NCBI GenBank assembly: GCA_021202895.1
Contig: JAJQCE010000030.1
Location: 41,749-105,748 of the forward strand
Reading direction: 5' to 3'
Source: Ruminococcus sp.
GTDB lineage: Bacteria; Bacillota; Clostridia; Oscillospirales; Ruminococcaceae
DNA length: 64,000 nt
The notes beneath the pieces were generated by a model. That model was given only the letters and a program-made list of their open reading frames with translations, did not search any database and was not told where the DNA came from. This document shows positions 1 to 7,918 of the stretch, one piece after another; position 1 is the stretch's first letter, and each line of letters starts with the position of its first letter. Made by a program: the position numbers and the translations under genes.

Positions 1-220
1 CGAGGGGATTGACAATATGCTTAAGGCAGTGGCGCAGGCTTTGCCTGATAATACCTTCAGCGGCAAATTTCTTTTTCCGTTTGAACAAGGCTCGCTTCTT
101 GCAAAGGTTCGCACTCTTGGAAAGATTCACTCGGAAAGCTACACTCCAGATGGGACGGTGTGCGATATAACGATTGAGAAAAGGTATCTTCACCTGCTTA
201 AAGATATTAAAACCGTGTGA
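1..220 (+). CDS. hflX: HflX GTPase, C-terminal fragment
   Basis: The window opens inside this gene, reading in the frame whose first full codon is at base 2. About 72 residues remain. The tail 'LFPFEQGSLLAKV' followed by 'GKIHSESYTPDG' matches the C-terminal domain of HflX, where a short beta strand and the 'G.L...H..G.V....Y...G' pattern follow the GTPase domain. HflX is a ribosome-associated GTPase that splits stalled or hibernating 70S ribosomes. The G domain lies outside the window, so the call rests on this tail only. The gene ends in TGA. Confidence 0.6.
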   Translation, partial: EGIDNMLKAVAQALPDNTFSGKFLFPFEQGSLLAKVRTLGKIHSESYTPDGTVCDITIEKRYLHLLKDIKTV

Positions 221-283
221 AATGAAAAAATTTGCAAAGCCCAGGCTTTTGCGAATACATCTAAGTGCTTTTCGTCAATTGCG

Positions 284-551
284 GTGACTGACGTAAAATG
301 CGCGATTATTGTAACGGCAGTGCTTGCGCTTTGCGGATATGTAAAAAAAGGCTGCCTATATATTTTCGGAGGAGCGGCAATTCTGACGAGTGTACAGTGC
401 GTTTTGATGGAATTTCTCATCAATTACACTTTACAAGCTTCTCCAGTCGTTCTATCCGTTTATTGTCTGCTTGATAATAGGCTTGCTGCTGATTATCATG
501 GAGATTTGCACTGCACTCAGGGGAATGCTTGAAAGGAAGCTTTTTGTATAA
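284..551 (+). pseudogene. Small membrane protein, apparently frameshifted
   Basis: Two hydrophobic stretches lie in different frames. The first (from GTG 284) reads like a membrane segment ('AIIVTAVLALCGYV') with a second near 'LYIFGGAAILTSV'. From about 415-470 the coding character moves to the +1 frame, which gives 'SFYPFIVCLIIGLLLIIMEI' and a basic tail ending at TAA 549-551. Joining them needs one frameshift. There is no SD site before GTG 284, and the first frame is open back to the hflX stop. I do not recognise the family; this may be decayed DNA. Confidence 0.35.
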
Positions 552-627
552 AGGTGAAAAATAAAATCTTCGTCCATATTGTCAAAAATGCACAAAAAAT
601 CCTGCAAAACTTTGGCTAAAATAACTA

Positions 628-657
628 TTGAAAAAATGCGGCGGGGGGGGGTATAAT
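628..657 (+). promoter_or_regulatory. Sigma-A promoter with a G9 tract in the spacer
   Basis: TTGAAA at 628-633 and TATAAT at 652-657 are separated by 18 bp. The 3' half of the spacer is a run of nine G (643-651) directly abutting the -10 box. It sits about 60 bp upstream of the surface-protein start. Slippage in the G run would change the -35/-10 spacing. Confidence 0.7.
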
Positions 658-717
658 AGTAATAGGCTCAATTGTTTAGCCTAATTTCTAAATAATGTAA
701 AAATGGAGGAAATGAGA

Positions 718-2025
718 ATGCAAGTAAAAAAATTTTTGGCAGGACTTTCTGCTGCGGCATTTGCTGCGAGCATGGTTAGTATGGTTGGAGCTTCGGCGGA
801 TGAGGAAACTACAACAGATGGAACGGTAACACGGTATTATAATTCATCCTCAGATTCATCCTCATACGAGATTGACGCTGAAAATTGTTCTGACTACATA
901 ATCTCAACAAGCGAAGCTGCAGAAGCCGGCACATACGAATGGACGCTTGATTTCAGCTCTCAGGTTTATAATGGAATAGGCTATTATATATATCAGATTT
1001 ATAATGGAGAAGTCTATTATATAGATGAAATAGAAGATACTGACGGGGATACTACGTATAATTATGGTATTACTGATATTGACATCGATTTCACCTATTT
1101 TGCTGATAATGTTACAGCAACGCTTGATAAGATAACACTTTACGACGCTGATGGAAATGTTGTTTATACCATTGCAAATGATGATAATTCAGCACTTTTG
1201 ACAGCGACAAGTGAAGACTATATCTATGACGGATATGCTATTTCTACAGATCTCACAGCAGAGCAGTTAGAGTCGGTTACATCTGTAGTTGCAACAGTTA
1301 CAACGGATGGCTATGTTGAAGGCACAGTGGGCGCAGTTGTAAATTATGACAGTGATGTTGTTTTATTTGCTGAGAATACAGTATATTATTATAGCAATGA
1401 AAATGCGTATATAGTAATTTCCAAGGAGAAATTTGCAAACGCAGAGGTCGGCGATACTATTGAGATTAAATGGTATGGAGATATTGACTACGATGAAGAT
1501 TCAGAAACTACCTTCATCAGCTCGTTAATTTTAACCTCAAGCGGAGCAGAGGATTCAGCTTTTGCAAATGCGACATACAGTCTTGACAGTTCATCTGATG
1601 CTGTAACCTCAATCACATTGACAGAGGATATGCTTGCGGAGCTTCAGGAGTACGGTCTGACAATTAATGCAGACGGCTATGCATATATTTATTATTTTGC
1701 ACTTCTTTCTGCAACTGATGATTCATCATCAAGCGAAGAAACCTCATCAACCGAAGATACATCTTCATACGAAGAAACATCATCAGACGAAGATTCCACT
1801 GACGCAGATGACGACACAGATGACGATGAGGACACAGATTCTGACGATGACGATTCAGACGACGATTCATCAACTACAGATTCCGCAACAGACAGCACTT
1901 CAACCACGACGACAACTACAACAACCACATCTGACGAAAATGCCGCAACAGGTGCAACGGTAGCATTTGCTGGTCTTGGAATAGCTCTTGCAGCTGGGGC
2001 AATGATTGTTTCTAAGAAAAAATAA
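718..2025 (+). CDS. Secreted, acidic cell-surface protein with C-terminal anchor
   Basis: About 435 residues. Three in-frame ATGs exist (703, 712, 718); the GGAGG at 705-709 is correctly spaced only for 718. The start gives a signal peptide ('KKFLAGLSAAAFAASMVSM', cleavage near 'GASA'). The middle is Tyr/Asp/Thr-rich and unrecognised, probably beta-rich. From about residue 340 there is a Ser/Asp/Glu/Thr repeat tract, then a poly-Thr run, typical of a wall-spanning stalk. The C-terminus has 'NAATG', a hydrophobic helix and KKK, which resembles a sortase-type NPxTG signal but without the Pro. It likely sits on the outer face of the wall. A strong promoter with a G9 spacer lies upstream and a terminator follows, so it is monocistronic. 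Partner unknown. Confidence 0.75.
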   Translation: MQVKKFLAGLSAAAFAASMVSMVGASADEETTTDGTVTRYYNSSSDSSSYEIDAENCSDYIISTSEAAEAGTYEWTLDFSSQVYNGIGYYIYQIYNGEVYYIDEIEDTDGDTTYNYGITDIDIDFTYFADNVTATLDKITLYDADGNVVYTIANDDNSALLTATSEDYIYDGYAISTDLTAEQLESVTSVVATVTTDGYVEGTVGAVVNYDSDVVLFAENTVYYYSNENAYIVISKEKFANAEVGDTIEIKWYGDIDYDEDSETTFISSLILTSSGAEDSAFANATYSLDSSSDAVTSITLTEDMLAELQEYGLTINADGYAYIYYFALLSATDDSSSSEETSSTEDTSSYEETSSDEDSTDADDDTDDDEDTDSDDDDSDDDSSTTDSATDSTSTTTTTTTTTSDENAATGATVAFAGLGIALAAGAMIVSKKK

Positions 2026-2060
2026 TCAGCACAAATCTATTTAAAATTCTTTCCAAAATT

Positions 2061-2094
2061 AAAAAACCGCTTCGTTTATTCGAGGCGGTTTTTT
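2061..2094 (+). terminator. Rho-independent terminator
   Basis: Stem AAAACCGC/GCGGTTTT with an extra TCG/CGA pairing, a short loop and a T run, starting 36 bp after the surface-protein stop. Confidence 0.8.
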
Positions 2095-2515
2095 AGAGAT
2101 ACCATTTTATAAAATCTCAAATAAGGGCTTGACTGAGTAAAAAAAATGATGTATAATAAGGATATGATATTTTTTGAAAGCAAAGTGTGAAATTTAGATT
2201 TAGAGATGCTAAAGCAGCCAGTGAAGCAGGTGAGCTGGAAATTAGCAATTGCGCCCGTGGAAAAAGTGGGTAGCATGGTAGACTTTAACTGTTGGTTTTA
2301 TGTGATAAACAAGCTTTAGATTGATATGGAGTGCGTATTTTTGACTATTAGCAGAAAAATCTTCCAAACGAAAGTAAATATGAATCAAAAAAGGCATATA
2401 AAAACCGACCTTATTTTATAGTGATAAATCAATGAATTTTGTCCTGCAATTGCCGATTTTTTGCGTGCTTTTGAGTTTTGCTCAGGGATGCTTAGACTTT
2501 TAAAGGAGTGAGAAT
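2095..2515 (+). promoter_or_regulatory. Intergenic region with a strong promoter and a 37-codon ORF
   Basis: TTGACT at 2129-2134 and TATAAT at 2152-2157 with a 17-bp spacer form a good promoter. About 360 bp separate it from the next recognised gene. Downstream lies ATG 2206 to TAG 2319 (37 residues, 'MLKQPVKQVSW...'), with no convincing SD site. The transcript could be a long 5' leader for the gene at 2516 or a small RNA. No clear terminator hairpin is visible in the stretch. Confidence 0.5.
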
Positions 2516-3109
2516 ATGAATTATGAAATAGAAATAGTTGAGGGACATGATTATTCTTCTTATTTTTGGTTCAGACCAGTTGTTTTTGAAGAAGAATGTG
2601 ATTCTATTTGGGACGGAACTGTTGAGCTAGAAGAGGAATTTTGTATAGAAGAGGAAGATATTGATTGCTTCCTTGCGTATTTCTTTTATAAGTATTTTGA
2701 CGATGAGCTTATATATAACAGAAAGCGTTATGAATGGGGAGAACGTGTAAAGGGCTTTCAATGGTATCTTACATACAATTTTTTTACCTATGAAACGCTA
2801 AAAAAAATGATAGAGGATATTCTTGAAACGGCTGCGCTTTTGGAAACCGATTATGATAATCCAAGACTCGATGAGGTTAAAAAGAAGTATTCGATTTTTT
2901 ATATGTGTTCAAGAGATGATCCAGATTATAAAAAATTTTCTATTTTTAATGCGTGTTCAAAAAAAGGTTTAAGTTATGATGGTGAGGATGTAGCAATAAA
3001 AAAGCATATTTCGGTTGTGATTGACTTTTATCACAGATTTGCGAAAAGACTTGCCGCTATGATGGATAACAATAGAAATACAAACATCATTTCGATAATG
3101 GGTCCGTAG
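2516..3109 (+). CDS. Hypothetical acidic protein
   Basis: 197 residues, started by ATG 2516 behind AAAGGAG. No signal peptide and no membrane segment. The first 60 residues are rich in Glu/Asp and aromatics ('FEEECDSIWDG', 'EEEFCIEEEDIDC'); the rest is helical with Tyr/Lys-rich segments. An internal near-repeat ('KKKYSIFYMCSRDD' and 'KKFSIFNACSKKG', about residues 122-150) suggests a small duplication. I do not recognise the family. It stands alone between a long leader and a convergent tRNA gene, so genome context gives no function. Probably cytoplasmic. Confidence 0.6.
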   Translation: MNYEIEIVEGHDYSSYFWFRPVVFEEECDSIWDGTVELEEEFCIEEEDIDCFLAYFFYKYFDDELIYNRKRYEWGERVKGFQWYLTYNFFTYETLKKMIEDILETAALLETDYDNPRLDEVKKKYSIFYMCSRDDPDYKKFSIFNACSKKGLSYDGEDVAIKKHISVVIDFYHRFAKRLAAMMDNNRNTNIISIMGP

Positions 3110-3143
3110 ACCTGTAAGAATTAAGCTGACGAAAATGGATTAT

Positions 3144-3178
3144 AAAAAAAGAAAGCTACATAAAAATATGCAGCCTTC
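3144..3178 (-). terminator. Terminator of the tRNA-Ser transcript
   Basis: On the minus strand a 12-bp stem (GAAGGCTGCATA pairing with TATGTAGCTTTC, two wobbles) is followed by seven T. It lies 40 bp after the tRNA 3' end and may also stop the convergent gene at 2516-3109. Confidence 0.75.
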
Positions 3179-3217
3179 AAAAAAAGAGGTCTCAAAAATT
3201 CGGAAAATTTTCAAGAG

Positions 3218-3303
3218 CGGAGACGGTGAGATTCGAACTCACGAGCCCTATTGGGCTAACGCATTTCGAGTGCGCCCCGTTATGACCACTTCGATACGTC
3301 TCC
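3218..3303 (-). tRNA. tRNA-Ser(CGA)
   Basis: 86 nt on the minus strand. The acceptor stem GGAGACG pairs with CGTCTCC; the discriminator is G. The anticodon loop CTCGAAA reads CGA (serine, codon UCG). A long variable arm (GCCC..GGGC) of class II type and the T arm 'GTGAGTTCGAATCTCAC' fit tRNA-Ser. No CCA is encoded. It has its own promoter and terminator. Confidence 0.93.
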
Positions 3304-3316
3304 GTAAACAATGATT

Positions 3317-3345
3317 ATTATATCATATAAAAAAGCTTATGTCAA
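3317..3345 (-). promoter_or_regulatory. Promoter of tRNA-Ser
   Basis: Minus-strand TTGACA (3340-3345) and TATAAT (3317-3322) with a 17-bp spacer; transcription would start a few bases before the tRNA. Confidence 0.8.
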
Positions 3346-3405
3346 GAACAAGCAGTTGCTTTTTACATTTTGTTAATAATGTTAAGCTCTGTAAGGAGGG
3401 CTTGT

Positions 3406-3468
3406 ATGCTGCTCTTTATTTCACTTTGGAACGAACATATGAGCCTGAAAAAACGTCAATTTGTGTGA
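3406..3468 (+). other. 20-codon ORF with a good SD, intergenic 3304-3630
   Basis: AAGGAGG precedes ATG 3406; the ORF ends in TGA 3466-3468 after 20 residues. It could be a small peptide gene or the 5' scrap of a lost gene. The rest of the 327-bp gap holds the divergent tRNA promoter and a TATAAT (3530-3535) with a weak -35 upstream of pncA. Low confidence that the peptide is made. Confidence 0.25.
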
Positions 3469-3630
3469 ACGAATTGTAAAAAGATGAGTTTGTAGTAGAA
3501 TATCTCTTTTCAAACAGCGAAAAAAATGTTATAATAGTCTATATCGGATTTTGCTGTGCTTTGCTTCACAGCTGTCTGTAATCTGACTTCCGACGCAGTG
3601 CGTCAGGGATTATTAAATCGGAGGAATATT

Positions 3631-4161
3631 ATGAAACTGCTTGTAGTTGTTGATTATCAGAATGATTTTGTAAATGGCTCTTTGGGCTTTGAGGGCGCAG
3701 AGCTGCTTGACAGAAAAATTGCCCATAAAATCAGGGATTATCATAATGAGGGTTCGGAGGTTGTCTTTACAATGGACACCCATCAGCCCGATTATCTGCT
3801 TACTCAGGAGGGCAAAAAGCTTCCTGTGGAGCATTGCATTGAGGATACCCAGGGACATCGCCTGTACGGCTTTACCGCAAAGGAAAGAACCGATAAGGAT
3901 AAGGTTTTCTATAAGGATACGTTTGGTTCGCTTGAGCTTGCTGATTATCTGAAATTCAGAGATTATGAATCGGTAGAGCTTGTCGGACTTGTTTCCAATA
4001 TGTGCGTGCTGTCAAATGCGGTTATGGTTAAATCGGCTCTCCCTGAAACAGAGGTAATTGTAAATACCGATTACACCGCTTCTGCTGACGCTGAGCTTCA
4101 GGACAAGGCGTTTGATGTGATGGATGGCTTGCAGATTACCGTAGTCCGTCCAGAGGTCTGA
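3631..4161 (+). CDS. pncA: Nicotinamidase (isochorismatase-fold)
   Basis: 176 residues from ATG 3631, preceded by GGAGGAA. Hydrolyses nicotinamide to nicotinate and ammonia in NAD salvage. The catalytic triad is visible: Asp8 ('DYQNDF'), Lys95 ('FYKDTFGS') and Cys125 ('VSNMCVLSNA'). The metal-binding Asp/His is 'DTHQPDY' (Asp49, His51), followed by 'EHC'. The length is usual for clostridial PncA. The next gene, 77 bp downstream on the same strand, uses its product, so the two probably form a salvage operon. Cytoplasmic. Confidence 0.9.
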   Translation: MKLLVVVDYQNDFVNGSLGFEGAELLDRKIAHKIRDYHNEGSEVVFTMDTHQPDYLLTQEGKKLPVEHCIEDTQGHRLYGFTAKERTDKDKVFYKDTFGSLELADYLKFRDYESVELVGLVSNMCVLSNAVMVKSALPETEVIVNTDYTASADAELQDKAFDVMDGLQITVVRPEV

Positions 4162-4238
4162 CGAAAATCAGCTAATTGTTAAGTGCATTTTGAATAGCAC
4201 TGGTAAACATAAATATTTTTTAAACGCAGGTGCTGAAA

Positions 4239-5675
4239 ATGGATAGCTTTAATTACTCCATGCTGTGCGATTATTACGAGCTTACAATGTCGAATGGGTA
4301 TTTCAGATGCGGCATGAGCGACAAAATTTCATATTTTGATATGTTTTTCAGAAAGATCCCCGACAACGGCGGATTTGCGATATTCTGCGGACTTTCGCAA
4401 GTGATTGACTATATTAAAAATCTTCACTTTTCCAAGGAGGATATAGATTTTCTGCGTTCAAAGAAAACCTTTAGCGAGGATTTTCTGGAGTATTTGAGCG
4501 ATTTTAAATTCACAGGCGATATTTATGCGGTAAAAGAGGGAACTGTTGTTTTCCCGAATGAACCGCTTATCACTGTAAGAGCGCCTGCAATTGAGGCTCA
4601 GCTTATCGAAACGTTTCTGCTGCTGGTGATAAATCACCAGTCGCTTATTGCTACAAAGGCTAACAGAATAGTCAGAGCTTCTAACGGCAGAGCGGTAAGC
4701 GAATTTGGCTCGCGCCGTGCGCATGGAGCGGACGCCGCAATTTACGGAGCAAGGGCGGCAGGAATCGGAGGCTGTGCAGCTACAGCCTGTACTATAGTTG
4801 ATCAGAAATTTGGTTTTCCTGCAACGGGGACAATGGCTCATTCTTGGGTGCAGATGTTTGACGACGAGTACGAGGCTTTTGCGGCGTACTGCAAATGCTA
4901 TCCTGAAAATGCAACGTTGCTTGTCGATACCTATAATGTGCTTGAAAGCGGAATACCGAACGCAATAAGAGCCTTTAACAGTATATTGAAGCCGCTGGGC
5001 TGCCGTCCTGTCGGAGTTAGGATAGATTCGGGAGATATAACCTACCTTTCAAAAGAGGCAAGGAGAATGCTTGACGAGGCAGGCTACAGCGATTGTAAAA
5101 TTATAGCGTCAAATTCGCTTGACGAGTATATTATCAGAGATATGATTTATCAGGGCGCAAGGGTGGATTCGTTCGGAGTGGGAGAAAGGCTTATAACCTC
5201 AACCTCATCTCCTGTTTTCGGCGGAGTGTATAAGCTTTGCGCTGTGGAGGAAAACGGCAGGATTGTGCCTAAGATAAAGATTTCTGAGAATGTTGCAAAG
5301 GTGACGACTCCGCACTATAAAAAATTCTACAGAATTTACGACCGAGAAACGGGCAAGGCGATTGCCGATCAGATTTGTGTTTTTGACGAGGAAATTAACG
5401 AGGAACGAGATTTGGTTCTCTTTGATCCCGATTATACATGGAAGAAAAAAACAGTCAGGAATTTTACTGCAAAGCTTATGCAGGCTCCGATTTTTAAAAA
5501 CGGCGAGCTTGTTTATGACGAACCGAGCTACGAGGAAATTTGCGATTACTGCAAGGCTCAGGTTGATACGCTTTGGGACGAGTTCAAGCGTTTTGAAAAT
5601 CCGCATACCTATTATGTGGATTTGTCAAAAAAGCTTTGGAGCATAAAAAATCAGCTTCTCGCAGAAAAGCTGTAG
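4239..5675 (+). CDS. pncB: Nicotinate phosphoribosyltransferase
   Basis: About 478 residues. Converts nicotinate and PRPP to nicotinate mononucleotide, the committed Preiss-Handler step. Seen: N-terminal 'DYYELTMSNGYF', 'SEFGSRRAHGADAAI' with the catalytic-loop region, 'GTMAHSW' carrying the conserved His, and 'VRIDSGD' plus 'SFGVGERL' lining the PRPP/nicotinate site. GTG 4230 is also possible; ATG 4239 was preferred because the weak GCAGG lies closer to the right distance. It follows nicotinamidase, giving nicotinamide to NaMN in one operon; nadD in this window (33.4 kb) takes NaMN on to NaAD. A terminator follows. Confidence 0.9.
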   Translation: MDSFNYSMLCDYYELTMSNGYFRCGMSDKISYFDMFFRKIPDNGGFAIFCGLSQVIDYIKNLHFSKEDIDFLRSKKTFSEDFLEYLSDFKFTGDIYAVKEGTVVFPNEPLITVRAPAIEAQLIETFLLLVINHQSLIATKANRIVRASNGRAVSEFGSRRAHGADAAIYGARAAGIGGCAATACTIVDQKFGFPATGTMAHSWVQMFDDEYEAFAAYCKCYPENATLLVDTYNVLESGIPNAIRAFNSILKPLGCRPVGVRIDSGDITYLSKEARRMLDEAGYSDCKIIASNSLDEYIIRDMIYQGARVDSFGVGERLITSTSSPVFGGVYKLCAVEENGRIVPKIKISENVAKVTTPHYKKFYRIYDRETGKAIADQICVFDEEINEERDLVLFDPDYTWKKKTVRNFTAKLMQAPIFKNGELVYDEPSYEEICDYCKAQVDTLWDEFKRFENPHTYYVDLSKKLWSIKNQLLAEKL

Positions 5676-5686
5676 GCTTTGATTTC

Positions 5687-5719
5687 AAGCCGCTGTGCAA
5701 AACGTGCGGCGGCTTTTGT
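5687..5719 (+). terminator. Rho-independent terminator after pncB
   Basis: Stem AAGCCGC/GCGGCTT with a short loop and TTTTGTT, starting 12 bp past the stop. Confidence 0.75.
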
Positions 5720-5730
5720 TAAAATATGCA

Positions 5731-5792
5731 GTCGGATAAATATGAAAAATACTATGGTGGAGTCGGATAAATATGAAAAATACTATGGTGGA
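5731..5792 (+). repeat. Perfect 31-bp tandem duplication over a start codon
   Basis: 5731-5761 and 5762-5792 are identical 31-bp units, each holding an ATG and the next few codons of the downstream lipoprotein. The unit is not a multiple of three, so the first ATG (5742) opens a short out-of-frame ORF and only the second (5773) enters the gene. The GGTGGA at the end of unit 1 may serve as SD for unit 2. Confidence 0.9.
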
Positions 5793-6850
5793 AAAGAAAG
5801 TGAGGAAAATATTTGAATTAGCTATGGCAATTGTTCTGATGGCGGCGTTTGCGTCCTGCGGAAACGATGCTTCTCAGGAGGATTCTCAAATAGAAAGCTC
5901 TTCTTTGCAGGAGGCTGAGGCTGTTGAATCGGCTGAAGAGGCGCAGTCGCAAACCGATTCAGAGGAAAGCGCAGAATCTGAAACTGAAACCGAAGAAAGC
6001 GAAGCTGAGGAGCTTGTGAGAGGGATAGATTTATCGAACGCCGAAGTAACTGAGGTGCTTAAGGTAGCAATCAGCGGAAATTTTTCACAGTCTACTAGCT
6101 TGGAAAATCTGTATAATGTAAACGTATATCACACTGATTTATTAGGACGTTTTGGCTGCCCTATTGAGATACATTCAGATAATTTTGAAGAGGCTGTGAT
6201 TGTTTTTGAATACAATCCTGATGAGTTGTACGCATTGCCCTGTGAAAATCTCATTATTTTGCATTACGATGAGGAAAACGATCATTATGACATTGTTGAA
6301 TCAAAGCTTAATGAGGAGGAGCACACTATAGGCGCACAGATTACTGAGACAGGAGTTTATATGCTTACTAACGGCTACCAGTGGTGTAGTTTCTGGGGCT
6401 TGGACGTTTCACAATTCACATCTCCTCAAACGATTTATACTGATTCCGATTATCGTTTTGAGATAACCATTCCGCAGGGAATAGCTATAACGCTTGTTAC
6501 AGACTATCTTAAGGCAGTGCAGAACCTTGGTCGGGTGTGAGGAGAATGAGAATATTCAGGTGGGGATAGAGTATCTTTCTCGTCCGTCCTATTCATCTGC
6601 TGAAGAATACGTTTCAGCTATGGCGGCTATCGTTGAAAGCAATGGTTATTCCTGCCAGACAGCAACGGTAACTGGCGCAGACGAAACTGTAGGATATTAC
6701 TTTTACGCTGACTTTGGAGATAATGCGTTTAGTATAAACTGCATTTTTCCTATAAATGAAACGGAGTACATAAACGTTTGGTACGGCTTTACAGACGAAG
6801 CCTACTTTGAGGAGGTTATAACCTCGCTTGAAAGCTTTAGCTGGAGTTAA
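5773..6850 (+). pseudogene. Lipoprotein of unknown function, frameshifted
   Basis: The N-terminus is basic, then hydrophobic ('AMAIVLMAAFASC') with a lipobox Cys, followed by a Ser/Glu/Gln-rich linker; hence a membrane-anchored lipoprotein. The middle is globular and unrecognised. The first frame stops at 6538-6540 after 'KAVQNLG'. Homologous-looking coding continues at once in the next frame ('EENENIQVGIEYLSRP') to 6850, ending in a domain with 'GADETVGYYFYADFGDN'. One extra base near 6520-6540 explains it. The start lies in a 31-bp tandem repeat. No neighbour shares its strand closely. It may be non-functional or truncated to 255 residues. Confidence 0.7.
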
Positions 6851-6874
6851 TCGGCTTGATTTTGGCGCAAAAAA

Positions 6875-6914
6875 ATAATGCTCATTAGTTTTTCGGCATT
6901 GCAATGAGCATTAT
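6875..6914. other. 12-bp perfect inverted repeat; gap 6851-7215
   Basis: ATAATGCTCATT (6875-6886) and AATGAGCATTAT (6903-6914) flank a 16-nt loop. No T run follows on the plus strand, although a poly-A lies 5', so it could terminate a minus-strand transcript or act as an operator. The remaining bases to 7215 hold no gene and no clear promoter box that I can see. Confidence 0.5.
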
Positions 6915-7215
6915 GTATAGAAATTATGAAAGGAATTAGAAATCCTGAATTATTCGTATAAAAATCTCGGCGTTTGCGATTTGCGTCAAAGTTCAGAAAA
7001 TTTATCTAAGAATCTACAGCTTAAAATGTAAATTCATAAGAGGGGGAAGATATCATTTCCTGAACTCCAACCTAAATCGTCATAAAGAACAATCTGATTT
7101 CCTTATGTACTTATGCTAACATTCCAGTGTGAACCGAATATGAACTATGGGAAGAAATATTTTTTTGTTACAAATATTTTTCAGAAAATTCATATTTGCA
7201 AGAGGAAGGTAAAAA

Positions 7216-7896
7216 ATGTTTTCAATTCTGGTAGTAGAGGATGACAAAAATCTGCGCAAGCTTATGTGTGCGGCGCTTAAGCAGAATGGCTATATGCCGT
7301 ATCCTGCCGTTGACGGCTTTGAAGCGCTTGACGAGATGGACAAGGTTTCTGTTGACCTGATTATTTCAGATATAATGATGCCGAACATGGACGGCTATGA
7401 GCTTGTCGAGCAGCTGAGAAACGCAGGCTTTGATATGCCCGTGCTTTTTGTCACGGCAAAGGATTCGTTTAAGGATAAGCAGCGTGGGTTTATGCTTGGA
7501 GTTGACGACTATATGGTAAAGCCTATAAATATAGATGAGATGATTCTGCGAGTGGGTGCGCTTTTGAGAAGAGCTAAGCTTGCGGTTGAGAAAATTCTTA
7601 CAGTCGGAAGCTGCACGCTTAATTATGACGCTTTCACAGTTTCCTTTGACGGTAAGCAGGGAGAAACGATACCTAACAAGGAGTTTATGCTTTTGTTCAA
7701 GCTGTTGTCCTATCCTGAGCAGATTTTTACAAGGCGGCAGCTTTTGGATGAGCTGTGGGGGCTTGAAGCGGAATCGGACGAGCGCACTGTGGACGTTCAT
7801 ATAAAGCGTCTACGCGAACGCTTTATACCTAACGATGACTTTGACATAGTGACTGTCAGGGGATTAGGCTATAAGGCGGTGCCTACGGTGAAATAA
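7216..7896 (+). CDS. OmpR/PhoB-family response regulator
   Basis: 226 residues from ATG 7216 behind AGAGGAAGG. Receiver domain residues 1-115: acidic pair Asp9/Asp10, phospho-acceptor Asp52 ('ISDIMMPNMDG'), Thr in 'VLFVTAKD' and Lys in 'DDYMVKPI'. The C-terminal winged helix (about 130-225) ends 'ERTVDVHIKRLRERF' and 'VRGLGYKA', the OmpR/PhoB recognition-helix pattern. It would bind DNA after phosphorylation by the histidine kinase that starts 22 bp downstream. The target genes cannot be read from the sequence; no transporter is adjacent, so a stimulus cannot be assigned. Confidence 0.92.
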   Translation: MFSILVVEDDKNLRKLMCAALKQNGYMPYPAVDGFEALDEMDKVSVDLIISDIMMPNMDGYELVEQLRNAGFDMPVLFVTAKDSFKDKQRGFMLGVDDYMVKPINIDEMILRVGALLRRAKLAVEKILTVGSCTLNYDAFTVSFDGKQGETIPNKEFMLLFKLLSYPEQIFTRRQLLDELWGLEAESDERTVDVHIKRLRERFIPNDDFDIVTVRGLGYKAVPTVK

Positions 7897-7918
7897 TTTA
7901 GGAAAGGAAAGGCGCAAA

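Noticed and set aside
190..423. A minus-strand frame opposite the start of the small membrane ORF near hflX.
   Set aside because: No SD and no recognisable protein pattern; the plus strand has clear membrane helices.
1664..1963. Long open frames on both strands within the acidic stalk of the surface protein.
   Set aside because: They are by-products of the biased Ser/Asp/Glu codons and have no SD or family pattern.
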